A stretch of 64,000 nt of DNA from contig CALXPO010000018.1 of assembly GCA_944390315.1 (NCBI GenBank), positions 20,509 through 84,508 on the forward strand, read 5' to 3'. Position 1 is the stretch's first letter. Every line of letters starts with the position of its first letter. The position numbers and the translations under genes are program-made. The notes below the pieces were generated by a model that worked only from the letters and a program-made list of their open reading frames with translations, did no database searches and was not told the origin of the DNA. Source of the stretch: an uncultured Alphaproteobacteria bacterium (GTDB lineage Bacteria > Pseudomonadota > Alphaproteobacteria > RF32 > CAG-239). Of this stretch, positions 1 through 9,586 are shown piece after piece.

Positions 1-1084
1 CTCTGGCACTTTTCTGTATTTTCAACAAACGCTCATATATTTCCGGAAGATAGTAAGACGGAACTCTTTCTACCTGCAAACTTAATTTTGGAAAATATTT
101 TCTTATTTCGGTCAACAAATCATTTTCCACAATTTTGGGTTCTTGTTCATCAAGTAATAGCCTTCCATTGCTGAAAAGAGCATATTTTACCGTGTCAGGA
201 GCATAAAACAAATGTTCCGACGGACAGACAACACTCAAACATTTGTTATTATCTGCCAACAGTTTATAAATAAAAATATTCATTTTCAGCTTTTCATCTT
301 CCGTCAGTTTCCTTTCGGACTTGTTCGGCTTGGCCTTATCAGCCGGCAAAAACCAGTCAAATTCTTCTGCCTTTTTATAAATAGCTTTTATATAATTTTG
401 CGGCACGTACTCTCTTTGCAAATAAACATATTCAGGATGACGGCGGCGAAAGGCTTCAATTTTACGATAATCTCGAACACCATGCCTGTTACCGTATTCC
501 TCCGCAACCAAAAAACGCCCGTCTGACATCAAAGCCAAATATTCTCGGCATTCTGAATCTATTTTTTCTTCTTTAGACGCTGTCAGACAAATATTGCCGT
601 TTGTAAACAAATTCTGGATAAATTTCTTTTGCTCCGGTAGTTTTTCAAAATAGAAGTTTTGCATATCTGAATAGATATTATCTATATTTTCAATAAGTTG
701 TTCCATATTTGAGTATGAATAGCCTTGTCTGATGTTATGGTTCCCGTAAACTTTTTTAACCATAAAATTTTTTTGAGCAGCAAGTTTCAGGACTCTTTCT
801 ATCGCCTCTTGAGGTACGTCAAAACGATAAAACAGGCTGCCATCGGCAAATAAAATGAAACGATTATTATCGAAAGGCAAAAGCACTTTTTTAGATAAAA
901 CTTGACCGAATGCCTGAGCCTCTTTTTTTATATCATAACGAAGATTCCATGCTTTCATTGAGTAAAACGGATTATAACCGACGGCTTCTTCATGCGCCAT
1001 CAGTCCGATGATTTCTTCAAACGGTAAAATTTTTTCGGATAAGGCTAATTTTTTGTTATAGAAAATAGAAATATTATCAGTCAT
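1..1084 (-). CDS. Partial unknown protein, 3' end beyond the window
   Basis: An open frame runs leftward from an ATG at 1084-1082 to the window edge with no stop, giving 361 residues of an incomplete protein. A GAGGAG Shine-Dalgarno sits a few bases upstream, which fixes the start. The N-terminus begins MTDNISIFYNKKLALSEKI. No signal peptide or membrane segment is evident. A short motif recurs several times (LFADGSLFYRF, LMSDGRFLVAEE, LFSNGRLLLDE), suggesting a repeated beta-rich module built around a D/N-G-R/S turn. I do not recognise the family. It is followed upstream by about 170 bases without a gene and then by comEC, which is read in the same direction. Coding nature is well supported by frame length and the ribosome site; function is unknown. 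Confidence 0.75.
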   Translation of the reverse strand, partial: MTDNISIFYNKKLALSEKILPFEEIIGLMAHEEAVGYNPFYSMKAWNLRYDIKKEAQAFGQVLSKKVLLPFDNNRFILFADGSLFYRFDVPQEAIERVLKLAAQKNFMVKKVYGNHNIRQGYSYSNMEQLIENIDNIYSDMQNFYFEKLPEQKKFIQNLFTNGNICLTASKEEKIDSECREYLALMSDGRFLVAEEYGNRHGVRDYRKIEAFRRRHPEYVYLQREYVPQNYIKAIYKKAEEFDWFLPADKAKPNKSERKLTEDEKLKMNIFIYKLLADNNKCLSVVCPSEHLFYAPDTVKYALFSNGRLLLDEQEPKIVENDLLTEIRKYFPKLSLQVERVPSYYLPEIYERLLKIQKSAR

Positions 1085-1253
1085 GGCTTTAGCTCCTCTC
1101 TTATCGGGAACAACTTTGATGCCTGCCTCTCAAAATTCCCTTATTTTAAGGATTAAAGTCAAAACTATGTATGAAAGATTATCTCGTCCGAGTTCGCTAA
1201 AGGTAGGCAGCAAGCGTTAATCATCGCTTATGTGTTAGATGATAGCAAATTTT

Positions 1254-3227
1254 TCACTTGTCGTCAATCGTACAATTCCAATAGCGGCAACCAATATAAT
1301 CACGAACGGTCTTTAAACTCAATTTATCCTTATCGGCAAAAATCGCCACACCGCCTGCTGCATGTACATCAAATTCTTTGCCATCAATTTTGACCGATTG
1401 TTGTTGTTTGATTTGTACACGATTGGGGTATAGCGGATTTTTTAAAGTTTTCAAAACTTTCTTCCCGCCCTTTTCGGCTTCGGCCGCAAATTTTTCCATC
1501 CACATTTGTTTGTTCCAGCGACCGGCTTTGGGCATAAAATAATATTTTCCGTTATTGTGGTCGAGGATGGCTACTGTTTTAATTTCCGAATCGATAATTA
1601 TTTCCGGACGTTCGGTTGTTACAATACTTAGGCATCCGATTACAAAGAATATAACTCCCCACCAACGCCAACGTCCGCACCACAAACACAGCCATAATCC
1701 TCCCAAAGTAATTAAAGCCAAGCCCCAAACCGGCATCGGCATAATATAGTCCGTCGCATAAGGCAAAGAAGAAACCCAAAGCGTCAGTCGATTGGTTAAA
1801 GACAATCCGTAACCGACAATTTTGAGCGGTAACCATTCCAATCCAAAAGGCATAACCAACAATGATATCAGCACAAACGGCATAATCACAAATCCGATAA
1901 TCGGTCCCGAGAGTAAATTGGTCAGTCCGCTATAATAGTCAATTTGATTAAAGTGATATATGCTAAACGGCAAAGTTGCAACGGATGCTACAAAATCAGC
2001 AATAACCACACCGGCCAAATAGGCAAAAACACCGCGAGCAATTTTTCTTGTCTTGCCTATTTCCTCGGCATTCAAAAAACGATTGAGCCGACTGGCATAT
2101 TTTTCATAAAAAGCAACCAAAGCCACCACCGCAGCAAAAGACATTTGAAAACTGGCTCCGACCAAAGCCTCGGGCGTCATGACCAAAACAATCAGAGCCG
2201 CAACGACCAAAGTACGCATGGAAATAGCCTGACGATCAGCCAAAACAGCCGTTAATACGACTCCTGTCATAACAAAAGCCCTTACCGCAGGAATTGCCGC
2301 TCCCGAAATGACTAAATAAACAGCGGCTACAATTAATGATAAAACTGCAGCAACCTTCTTGGAATTATATTTTAAGGCAAGCGGCGGTATCAGCGCCATA
2401 AACACCCTGACCAACAAAAACATTAATCCCGCCAACATACTCATATGCAAACCAGAAATGGATAAGAAATGCGCTAATCCTGAATTGCGATAGGCATCAA
2501 TCAATTTACGGCTGATTTGTGTTTGGTCTCCGGCAATAATCGCTACCGCCACAGAGGCTTCATCTTTGGGAAGAACACTGTAAATTCTCTTACCAATATT
2601 CTGGCGCAGTCTTGCCGCCCAGTCAGACAAACGCAAATTGTCATCGGAACATTTTATCGGCAGCACTTCGCTCGGAATATAGCCTGAACCATTTATATTT
2701 TCAAAAAACAGCTTGCGATTAAATTGATATCCGTCGGCAACCGAAGGCAAAAACGGCGGAGAAACAACGGCTATCATTTCCACACAATCTCCGGTTTTGA
2801 GACCATAATCTTTGTGTATCATACTCAAGCGGTAACGACCGACAAGCGGGTTATCGTCAAAATCTTTCATATGGCTCAAGATCAAACGTGTCCGTCCGCG
2901 GTAATTTTTATCAAGTTTATCAATTCTGCCGCTTAAATAAAGTTTGTTATCCGTTATTCTTTCAGTTTGAAAGTACAAATAAGCCGAACGTAATTGAGCG
3001 TTCATAAAACCACAGGCGATCACCAACAAAAACAAAGCATATATTCTAATCCGGCGAAAGAAAATCGTGATGAGCAGTATTATGAATACTAAAGTTATAC
3101 CCAGCCATAGCGGCGGCTCAACTGAAAGCATAAAATAAATAGCTATGCCCAAACCAAACATTACCGGCAGCCACAAAAACCACCGATTTTGTTCATAACT
3201 CAAATAAGATTTCAGCTTTGATAACAA
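1254..3227 (-). CDS. comEC: ComEC/Rec2-family DNA uptake channel
   Basis: Inner-membrane protein of 657 residues that in competent bacteria carries single-stranded DNA into the cytoplasm. The N-terminal third has hydrophobic segments followed by a DUF4131-type soluble domain. The central Competence domain carries the family signature around HFLSISGLHMSMLAGL (about residues 255-270) and many further membrane spans to about residue 530. The C-terminus is only about 100 residues after the last span, so the full metallo-beta-lactamase domain of longer ComEC proteins is missing or reduced. The start codon appears to be TTG at 3227, with an AAAGG about 12 bases upstream; a slightly different start is possible. 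yifB/comM and comF also lie in this window, which fits a transformation role, but competence itself is inferred. Confidence 0.9.
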   Translation of the reverse strand: MLSKLKSYLSYEQNRWFLWLPVMFGLGIAIYFMLSVEPPLWLGITLVFIILLITIFFRRIRIYALFLLVIACGFMNAQLRSAYLYFQTERITDNKLYLSGRIDKLDKNYRGRTRLILSHMKDFDDNPLVGRYRLSMIHKDYGLKTGDCVEMIAVVSPPFLPSVADGYQFNRKLFFENINGSGYIPSEVLPIKCSDDNLRLSDWAARLRQNIGKRIYSVLPKDEASVAVAIIAGDQTQISRKLIDAYRNSGLAHFLSISGLHMSMLAGLMFLLVRVFMALIPPLALKYNSKKVAAVLSLIVAAVYLVISGAAIPAVRAFVMTGVVLTAVLADRQAISMRTLVVAALIVLVMTPEALVGASFQMSFAAVVALVAFYEKYASRLNRFLNAEEIGKTRKIARGVFAYLAGVVIADFVASVATLPFSIYHFNQIDYYSGLTNLLSGPIIGFVIMPFVLISLLVMPFGLEWLPLKIVGYGLSLTNRLTLWVSSLPYATDYIMPMPVWGLALITLGGLWLCLWCGRWRWWGVIFFVIGCLSIVTTERPEIIIDSEIKTVAILDHNNGKYYFMPKAGRWNKQMWMEKFAAEAEKGGKKVLKTLKNPLYPNRVQIKQQQSVKIDGKEFDVHAAGGVAIFADKDKLSLKTVRDYIGCRYWNCTIDDK

Positions 3228-3271
3228 TTTTTTATATAACCTTTTATCTATCTGCCTTTGTTATATCTAGC

Positions 3272-3313
3272 GCAAAAATAAAAAAGTGCCAAACTTTTAT
3301 TGTTTGACACTTT
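3272..3313 (-). terminator. Rho-independent terminator
   Basis: An inverted repeat AAGTG.CAAAC / GTTTG.CACTT with one mismatched pair is followed on the minus strand by a T-rich run. It lies just after the small unknown gene at 3328-3624 and before comEC, so it should separate the two transcripts. Confidence 0.75.
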
Positions 3314-3327
3314 GGGCAACTTGCAGA

Positions 3328-3624
3328 TTACCACAACAATGCAGATAGCTTTCGTCTTATACTGTCCAAATCTGCGGCCGAAACCATAATCACATTTATG
3401 ACTATCGGCGAAAGATGCGGCAGTAACCCTTCACTGATGATAACGGTTCCACTGTTCTTGATTGAAGAATTGTTATAAAAACCGAGATCTTCAACATAAA
3501 CCGAATTCTCATCAAAATAAGCTAAATCATCATCTGCAAGTCTTTCTACTTCCCAATTATCATCTCCTTGCAACAATACGGGACAATAATCGACCAACTC
3601 TTTTAATAATTGTTCTATTTTCAT
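3328..3624 (-). CDS. Small unknown cytoplasmic protein
   Basis: A 98-residue protein, acidic in its first half, with no signal peptide or membrane span. The segment SGTVIISEGLLPHLSPIVINVIMVS looks like a beta-alpha-beta core, and the end DSIRRKLSALL a terminal helix. It loosely recalls small alpha/beta sensor domains such as the PucR N-terminal or LpxD N-terminal folds, but nothing diagnostic is present, so I leave it unnamed. A terminator follows it directly. It is transcribed away from the plus-strand gene at 3776, and the 150-base gap between them is AT-rich and should hold both promoters. Likely a real gene, because of its clean frame and flanking signals. Confidence 0.6.
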   Translation of the reverse strand: MKIEQLLKELVDYCPVLLQGDDNWEVERLADDDLAYFDENSVYVEDLGFYNNSSIKNSGTVIISEGLLPHLSPIVINVIMVSAADLDSIRRKLSALLW

Positions 3625-3775
3625 ACTAATAAACTATTTAGACTATTAGGATATATTTTTTTAGCTCTCCTGTCAATTTTGTTTTACTCTTTTCAAATTT
3701 TATATTTCATATTTTCGATTTATAAGCTATGATTATGATATTGATTTTTAATTCACTTTTATAAAGGATTTTTCA

Positions 3776-4546
3776 ATGGCTCTGAGTTTTTCAACTGCTT
3801 CTATTGTTAAACAACAAACAAACAATTTGTATCACCAAGTCAAAGAATTGGATTGCAGTCATTTGACTGAAATTATAAAAACAACGGCCTTGGTCGACAA
3901 AATGTTAATTCAATTTCGCGATGATATTGAGTTGTTGATTTTGCAAACACATCTTGAAATACTTAATTCTCGCGAACAAAGAGCCCGCGCACTTGCAACC
4001 CGTATTTGGGAATTGGGAGGAAACATATCCCTCACCTTTGAAAAAATGTATCTTGACGATTTGATGAATCTTGGACTGCTTGAAATGTCCATGCTTTTAA
4101 TTAAACCTCACTTTGAGAATCTGTCCGAAGATATTGAAGTTTTTCCACTAGAAATGATAAAATTTGCCCTTATGACCGGCAGCATACCTTTGCTTAGAAA
4201 AATCTTACTGGCAACCGGAACGGATAATCCGCTTTATCATGCTCTCAATCAATTTGTTGAAGCCTACCAAATCAATCAGTATGAAGAACATTTCAAAAAT
4301 ATTTTAAAAATTGCAATGGAAACTTTTTCGCGAGAAATGTCTGCCTTTGACTACAATATATATACTGACAGAGGATTTACGGATATCGAAATCGTTTTTT
4401 ATTTTAATAACAATGTTCGAGAACTGAATAAATACTTAATGTTACTTGAAACAAAAATTAATAGCTATTTTCTTGCCGTCGGCGTAAAAAGAATTCACAA
4501 TTTAAGTTTTGTCTGCAAAAATATTCAAGAACATCCAAAATTCTAA
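3776..4546 (+). CDS. Unknown mostly helical protein
   Basis: A 256-residue protein starting at an ATG preceded by AAAGGA with suitable spacing. It is predicted by eye to be largely alpha-helical, without a signal peptide or membrane segments. A stretch around residues 55-85 (LILQTHLEILNSREQRARAL) is amphipathic and could form a coiled coil. The C-terminal part mixes charged helices with aromatic residues. No family motif is recognisable. It stands alone on the plus strand between two minus-strand genes and ends in its own hairpin terminator 35 bases after the stop, so it is probably monocistronic. Function unknown. Confidence 0.65.
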   Translation: MALSFSTASIVKQQTNNLYHQVKELDCSHLTEIIKTTALVDKMLIQFRDDIELLILQTHLEILNSREQRARALATRIWELGGNISLTFEKMYLDDLMNLGLLEMSMLLIKPHFENLSEDIEVFPLEMIKFALMTGSIPLLRKILLATGTDNPLYHALNQFVEAYQINQYEEHFKNILKIAMETFSREMSAFDYNIYTDRGFTDIEIVFYFNNNVRELNKYLMLLETKINSYFLAVGVKRIHNLSFVCKNIQEHPKF

Positions 4547-4581
4547 AAACTTAAATAATATTGTCGAAACTACTCAAGAAA

Positions 4582-4616
4582 ATGGCCTATCTGCTCTGCC
4601 GATAGGTCATTTTTAT
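4582..4616 (+). terminator. Rho-independent terminator
   Basis: The stem ATGGCCTATC / GATAGGTCAT (one wobble pair) is followed by TTTTTAT, 35 bases after the stop of the unknown gene at 3776-4546. Confidence 0.85.
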
Positions 4617-4800
4617 AATTCTGCACTTCAACATCTTCAATCTTTAGTCCATAGCTTATATTATAAACTTAGCAATCGTTTAACATTTTTTACTCAAAAT
4701 AAATATTTTTAAGCAACTTGGCAAAAGTATATTATCCAACTCCATCAGAGATATTGAAACACATTTGACATCTCGAAAGAGGCTAATTTTTGAATAAATA

Positions 4801-4921
4801 GGCATTCTTTCAATAGACCGGAGATTCTAAATCAGCGACCAATTTAATTACGCTTGTCGGCAAAAAACCGTGTTGCTCCGAAACCTTGATACTTTTTTCT
4901 GTAACGTGGTCAAACAACAGT
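4801..4921 (+). repeat. Structured dispersed repeat, copy at 4.8 kb (degenerate)
   Basis: This stretch shares the family core GATTCTAAATCAGC and the later block GTGTTGCTCCGAAACCTT with the copies at 16.1 and 61.9 kb. It is degenerate, and its hairpins are weak. It reads forward on the plus strand and stops just before the terminator hairpin of the minus-strand gene at 4961. The preceding bases 4617-4800 hold nothing I can identify. Confidence 0.6.
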
Positions 4922-4923
4922 AT

Positions 4924-4954
4924 AAAGGCGGTTGCCTTAATTACAACCGCCTTT
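4924..4954 (-). terminator. Terminator-like hairpin after the 861-residue gene
   Basis: Perfect inverted repeat AAAGGCGGTTG / CAACCGCCTTT lying 6 bases past the stop of the minus-strand gene. The T-run on the minus side is short, so termination efficiency is uncertain. Confidence 0.65.
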
Positions 4955-4960
4955 GATAGA

Positions 4961-7546
4961 TTATTTTCTTTCTTGTTCGCTCATAGCTTCCGGAGCCTTT
5001 TGAACCGTATTTTCAATTAACGGTGCAACTGACTTCTGACGCCATGATTTAACAGGTTTCGGAGTTTCCTTTGGAAATTCCTTGCCGCAAATTCCGACAC
5101 CCAAACTCTTCATCGCCGTTTCAATCGGCAAGAAGATATCCGGTCCGTCTTGAATCGGACGAACAGTATGAGCCATACCCGTAATTCTGCCTTTTTCGTC
5201 AATCAAAACGCCGCCGATGGTCGCACTTTGAACAAAAGTATCAATTACAATTTGCGACGTTCCGTCTTCATCATAACGATAACCGCTTACTTTACCTCCG
5301 GTTTCAAGATATCCCTCACTTCCGCCTTCGGCAAAGTTAAGCAAGCCCAATGTCATAAAGTTGTCTTTATTGACCGCGGGCAATTCCAAGTTAAGTGACA
5401 GAGGCGTATATTCTGTCGGTTCATCCAAAACAAGCAACGCCGTATTTTTCTTTGGATTAATGCGGAAAGCACGAGCTTTTAACTTTTTACCGTTAATTGT
5501 TTCAAGTGCATAAACATTGTTGGCTCTATCGACCAAATCCGCTGATGTCATGACAAAAGACTCAGATATCAACAAACCGGCACCTTGTTTGCCTTTGGCA
5601 TTTGTAACGGAAACAACCGCCGTTCTGACCTTATAGACATTTTCAGGTCCCATATTATCATAATCGGGTTGTTCTCTGATGCACAAACCGTCTTTTTCTA
5701 TAAGAGCAGACATATCATGTATTTTTGGATCAGCAGCTTCAACTTCATATACGGCATTACCGCTTTCCAATACACCGGAGGCCTCAATTACACCGCCGGC
5801 CAAAGCTCCTCCCGTTGCCGCGACGGCACCGGTTACAACTTCCGTTGCACTTCCCGTTTCGGAGATACCATATCCTGATGATGACATGCCTGAGTTTTCG
5901 ACAATTTCACCATCTACCATTTGTAATTCCGTTATATTACCTCCTTCTGCGGCACCGATACCTGAAGAAACGAATCCTGAGTTTTCGGTAATTTGTGCAT
6001 CCATCATCTCGACTTGTGTACTGTTACCCGCAGCATTTGCTCCCGTGCCGGAAGAAATTATGCCGGAATCTTCTATAATTTTTCCATCCATCATCTCGAC
6101 TTGTGTACTGTTACCTGCAGCATTTGCTCCCGTGCCGGAAGAAATTATGCCGGAATCTTCTATAATTTTTCCATCTACCATTTGAATTTGGGCATTGTTG
6201 CCGGCTGCAGCCGCGCCGGTACCAGAGGATACGACTCCGGAATCTTCTACGACTTTGGCTCCGGTAACAATTTTGGCTTCAGGAATATTAATCCAACCTT
6301 CATTCATTCCGAATCCGCTTGAAACAGAACCGGAATCTTCCATAATTTTGATTTCTTCGCTAAATTGGCATTTTACCGGATCCAGATGGCGTTGCATATC
6401 AATTAAGCTATTGCGTTGTCTTTGCAATTCTTCTGCCGACGGACGTTTTGCCAATTGTTCTTCAAATCCGGGCAAATTACGCAAATTGTCGACAGCATCG
6501 GCGAATGCTCTTTCTATCAAAACAATTTCGCCGTTGTATTCGCCTTCTTCTACTTCACCATAACCAACGCTTTTTCCTTTCCACAAGACATTGGTTTTAG
6601 TCAAATCCATTAAGCGCCATACGACTGTCATTTCGGAGGAGCCGACTCTTTTATCGGCTTTTTTAGCTTCGTCCCAGTTATATTCATCGCACAAATTCAT
6701 ATAATAATCCGTGATTTCGGCGGTTAAAATATATTCCGGCAACGGACTATCTGCTTTGAGGCACAAATCGTTAGGAGTTTTTACAATTTTATAGCAATCA
6801 GAAACCATATCATCAAAAATTTCAATAAAGCTCATATCTTTTTCTAAGATACGACCTTCATTTAAGATTGCATTTTTAGTGTCTCTGCGGCAGCCAAATA
6901 TACGGAAACGATATTTTCCCAGTTTACGAGAATATCCTTGATCATCCATACCGTTTTTGATGCGAAAATCAACCCACTCCAGTTCTATGGGGGCAAAATC
7001 TCCGCATTGACGATGTACCGAGTCGTATAAACTATCTTCATAAACAATATAGTTTTGGATATATTTCGGATTTACTTTTTCTTCTTGCGGACGGCAAGCC
7101 GGACCATTGCAGGGGGCGCCGCCGAAAATACTTCCGTTTTTATCACAATTTTTGCATGGACCGCCGCCAAAAATACTGCCATTTCGGGTACAGGTTACGC
7201 ATGGACCGCCACCAAATATACTACCGTCTTTATCTTCCTTGGCAAGACCGTTTTCATCAACGACAGAGTCGTCAAACAATTGTTGACGAGCTGACATTTT
7301 AAACTCATTTTCTTGCGGTGAAAGAGCATATGAAATCGGTTTATCGCTTCTTTCTATGATTGGAGCACAATCATTTGAATAAACAGTATCTGTCGTTTGG
7401 ACTTCTGGACATGCACAATCTTCTCCTCTGCCCATTTCTATGGGACAAGCGCAATCTTCATATTTTGTTTGTGCGCCGGCAGGAAAAGCAAGCAACACCG
7501 TCATTATGACATAAAAAACTGTTGGTATGGTTAATGATTTTGGCAT
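4961..7546 (-). CDS. Secreted repeat protein with a degenerate trypsin-like domain
   Basis: An 861-residue exported protein. The signal peptide occupies about residues 1-25 (cleavage near PAGAQ). Cysteine-rich pieces follow, including three copies of NGSIFGGGPC-type motif (about 108-150). Residues 190-380 form an unrecognised globular region. Residues 396-575 carry about six degenerate 29-residue repeats with the core EDSGxxSSGxGAxAAGN. Residues 634-822 match the chymotrypsin/HtrA fold, but the usual TxAH is TSAD, the aspartate position reads NTALL, and the usual GNSGG reads ATIGG. All three catalytic residues are therefore absent and the domain is probably a binding pseudoprotease. An AGGAGA sits upstream of the ATG. 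It is the last gene of a unit with a lipoprotein and yifB. Function unknown; a cell-surface or periplasmic role is inferred. Confidence 0.8.
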   Translation of the reverse strand: MPKSLTIPTVFYVIMTVLLAFPAGAQTKYEDCACPIEMGRGEDCACPEVQTTDTVYSNDCAPIIERSDKPISYALSPQENEFKMSARQQLFDDSVVDENGLAKEDKDGSIFGGGPCVTCTRNGSIFGGGPCKNCDKNGSIFGGAPCNGPACRPQEEKVNPKYIQNYIVYEDSLYDSVHRQCGDFAPIELEWVDFRIKNGMDDQGYSRKLGKYRFRIFGCRRDTKNAILNEGRILEKDMSFIEIFDDMVSDCYKIVKTPNDLCLKADSPLPEYILTAEITDYYMNLCDEYNWDEAKKADKRVGSSEMTVVWRLMDLTKTNVLWKGKSVGYGEVEEGEYNGEIVLIERAFADAVDNLRNLPGFEEQLAKRPSAEELQRQRNSLIDMQRHLDPVKCQFSEEIKIMEDSGSVSSGFGMNEGWINIPEAKIVTGAKVVEDSGVVSSGTGAAAAGNNAQIQMVDGKIIEDSGIISSGTGANAAGNSTQVEMMDGKIIEDSGIISSGTGANAAGNSTQVEMMDAQITENSGFVSSGIGAAEGGNITELQMVDGEIVENSGMSSSGYGISETGSATEVVTGAVAATGGALAGGVIEASGVLESGNAVYEVEAADPKIHDMSALIEKDGLCIREQPDYDNMGPENVYKVRTAVVSVTNAKGKQGAGLLISESFVMTSADLVDRANNVYALETINGKKLKARAFRINPKKNTALLVLDEPTEYTPLSLNLELPAVNKDNFMTLGLLNFAEGGSEGYLETGGKVSGYRYDEDGTSQIVIDTFVQSATIGGVLIDEKGRITGMAHTVRPIQDGPDIFLPIETAMKSLGVGICGKEFPKETPKPVKSWRQKSVAPLIENTVQKAPEAMSEQERK
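5850..6365 (-). repeat. 87-bp tandem coding repeats
   Basis: Inside the 861-residue gene. Two units, 6001-6087 and 6088-6174, are almost identical, and flanking units are progressively diverged. The period of 87 bases equals 29 codons, so the frame is kept. Recent duplication of the central units is inferred from their near identity. Confidence 0.85.
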
Positions 7547-7559
7547 TATTTTTTATCTC

Positions 7560-9083
7560 CTAGATTTTGTAGTCGGGCTTTTTCCATCGCAAAGACAGAG
7601 CCTCGGCGATATGTATTCTAAGCAATTTATTTTCATTTTGCAAGTCTGCAATTGTTCTTGCCAACCTTAAAGTCCTATGATAGGCGCGGGCCGACATTTT
7701 ATTCTTTTCGGCATAGGCTAAAAGCAGTGTTTTTGCATCTGGTTCCATTTCTGCCGCTTGCTCCAAATATTCTCCCTGTAATTCTGAATTGGTTGCAAAT
7801 TGCGGAATTCCGTACTGTTCAAATCTTTGTTTTTGAATCTGACGGGCGGCAACGACTCTTTGCCGTATTGTTTCCGAAGTTTCTCCAGTTTTGGCATCTG
7901 CCAAATCAAAAGGATTTACAATAGGAAGTTCTATTTGAATGTCTATTCTGTCCAGCAACGGACCAGATATACGTGATTGATATTCTTCCGCACATTTCGG
8001 AGCGCGGCTGCATTCATATCCCGAAATTCCCAAATGTCCGCAGCGGCATGGATTCATGGCGGCTATCAGTTGGAACTTTGCCGGAAAAATAGCTTTAGAA
8101 TTCACGCGAGAAATACAAACTTCTTTATTTTCTAAAGGCTGTCTTAAGGCTTCTAACGCAGCGCGAGAAAATTCAGGCAATTCATCTAGAAACAAAACAC
8201 CGTTATGAGCCAAAGAAATTTCTCCGGGACTTGCTTTTCTTCCGCCGCCGACCAAAGCCGGCGTAGAAGCACTGTGGTGCGGCGAACGGAAGGGACGTTC
8301 AAAGCTGATGGCTCCGTCTTTGAGCTCTCCGGCAACAGAATGTATCATACTTGTTTCGATGGCTTCTTCTGTACTCATGGGCGGCAATATTGAAGGCAAT
8401 CTTGCTGCCAGCATGGACTTTCCTGCTCCGGGCGGGCCAATCATTATCAAATTATGACCACCGGCCGCCGCAATTTCCAAGGCTCGTTTTGCGCTTTCCT
8501 GACCTTTGACATCCTTCATATCCAAAAGTTCAGACGGCTTTTCTTTTCGTTTTGCCGTCGGAAAGGCTATTTCAATATTATCCTTAAAAAAATTAATCAA
8601 TTGCAATAAAGAAGCTGCGGCTAAAATATCTTGAACACCGGCCCAAACCGCTTCTCCTCCCTGTGTTTGGGGACAAATAATACCTAAATGTTGTCTCTTG
8701 GCCGCAACGGCTGCGGGCAGCACTCCGTTTATTTCCACCAAGCGACCGTCCAAACCCAGCTCGCCTAAAATTAAATAGCGGTTTAATTTATTTTGCGGAA
8801 CAATTTCCATCTCCGCCAAAAGCCCCATAGCTATGGGCAAATCAAAATGTGAACCTTCTTTGGGTAAATCTGCGGGAGACAAATTAATAGTTATTCTTTT
8901 GGCCGGAAGTTTTATGCCAAGCGAAACAAATGCGGCTCTGATTCTTTCTTTGCTTTCGGCCACCGCCTTATCCGGCAAACCGACAATCGTAAACGACGGC
9001 AACCCTGCCGAAATCTGCGCTTGTATTTCTATATCGCGCACCTCAAGTCCGTTTAAAACGACGGTTTTAACCCGCGATAACAT
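7560..9083 (-). CDS. comM: YifB/ComM-family Mg-chelatase-like AAA+ ATPase
   Basis: A 507-residue cytoplasmic ATPase. The N-terminal ChlI/Lon-protease-like domain runs from LSRVKTVVLNGLEV to about residue 180. The AAA+ core has Walker A GPPGAGKSML (about 218-227), Walker B LFLDELPEF, and the zinc-like CRCGHLG motif. The C-terminal Mg_chelatase_C domain carries SARAYHRTLRLARTIADL. In Vibrio and Haemophilus, ComM is a branch-migration helicase that helps integrate DNA taken up by transformation. The start is well defined by AAGGTGG, which lies in the end of the upstream lipoprotein gene, so the two are coupled. Length is normal for the family. Confidence 0.95.
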   Translation of the reverse strand: MLSRVKTVVLNGLEVRDIEIQAQISAGLPSFTIVGLPDKAVAESKERIRAAFVSLGIKLPAKRITINLSPADLPKEGSHFDLPIAMGLLAEMEIVPQNKLNRYLILGELGLDGRLVEINGVLPAAVAAKRQHLGIICPQTQGGEAVWAGVQDILAAASLLQLINFFKDNIEIAFPTAKRKEKPSELLDMKDVKGQESAKRALEIAAAGGHNLIMIGPPGAGKSMLAARLPSILPPMSTEEAIETSMIHSVAGELKDGAISFERPFRSPHHSASTPALVGGGRKASPGEISLAHNGVLFLDELPEFSRAALEALRQPLENKEVCISRVNSKAIFPAKFQLIAAMNPCRCGHLGISGYECSRAPKCAEEYQSRISGPLLDRIDIQIELPIVNPFDLADAKTGETSETIRQRVVAARQIQKQRFEQYGIPQFATNSELQGEYLEQAAEMEPDAKTLLLAYAEKNKMSARAYHRTLRLARTIADLQNENKLLRIHIAEALSLRWKKPDYKI

Positions 9084-9086
9084 TTA

Positions 9087-9428
9087 TTACCACCTTGGAG
9101 ACTTTTCGTTTGCTCTCCAGCGACGCGTAGGATAACTTCCTGTTGTTAAAAAATCATATTTTGCAGGATGATATGGTATATCCTGCACACGAACATAGCA
9201 TTCTTGCTCCAACGCTTTGGCGCATTCTTCTGCCGTTACGTCTTCCGTATCTCGGCAGCATGCCATTTTACCTGTCGTTTGATGTTGCAGTAAAATCACA
9301 GATTGGACATTTTGTGGTTCGGTTCCCAGAACAATTATATCAGATTGTTCATCCTCCTGTGTAACAGATGAACAGGCACAAAGCGCTATCAGCGAAATCG
9401 CCCCCAATACGATTAGTTTTGCTTTCAT
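9087..9428 (-). CDS. Small putative lipoprotein
   Basis: Taking the ATG at 9428 gives a 113-residue protein MKAKLIVLGAISLIALCAC, with a short positively charged N-region, a hydrophobic core and a lipobox-like LCAC with the cysteine near residue 18. An upstream in-frame Met would add 16 residues before the signal and is unlikely. The mature part has four or five further cysteines (for example MACCRD and EECAKALEQECYV), perhaps disulfide-linked in the periplasm, and ends in a basic tail. It is immediately followed by yifB with 3 bases between, so it leads that unit. Family not recognised. Confidence 0.7.
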   Translation of the reverse strand: MKAKLIVLGAISLIALCACSSVTQEDEQSDIIVLGTEPQNVQSVILLQHQTTGKMACCRDTEDVTAEECAKALEQECYVRVQDIPYHPAKYDFLTTGSYPTRRWRANEKSPRW

Positions 9429-9558
9429 TCCATAACATACCTTTTTTACATAAAACTTTCTTTTATAATAGGGCATTTCTTTTTATTTGCAATAAATTTA
9501 TTATGTCGGCTTGCTTTTATTCTTTTACAATCGCCCTAAAATTATATGCAAAAAAAAC

Positions 9559-9586
9559 TTGCCAAATTAAAGTTTTAGAGTATATT
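9559..9586 (+). promoter_or_regulatory. Probable promoter for rpsF operon
   Basis: TTGCCA, a 16-base spacer and TATATT lie about 105 bases before rpsF. Between promoter and gene is a short inverted repeat (TTTTCCTC / GAGGAAAA, about 9638-9661), a possible leader structure. It does not show enough features to call an S6:S18 leader motif. Confidence 0.55.

Noticed and set aside
5679..6185. Antisense open frame with repeated pattern opposite the 861-residue gene
   Set aside because: Its repeats simply mirror the 87-base repeats of the real gene on the other strand.
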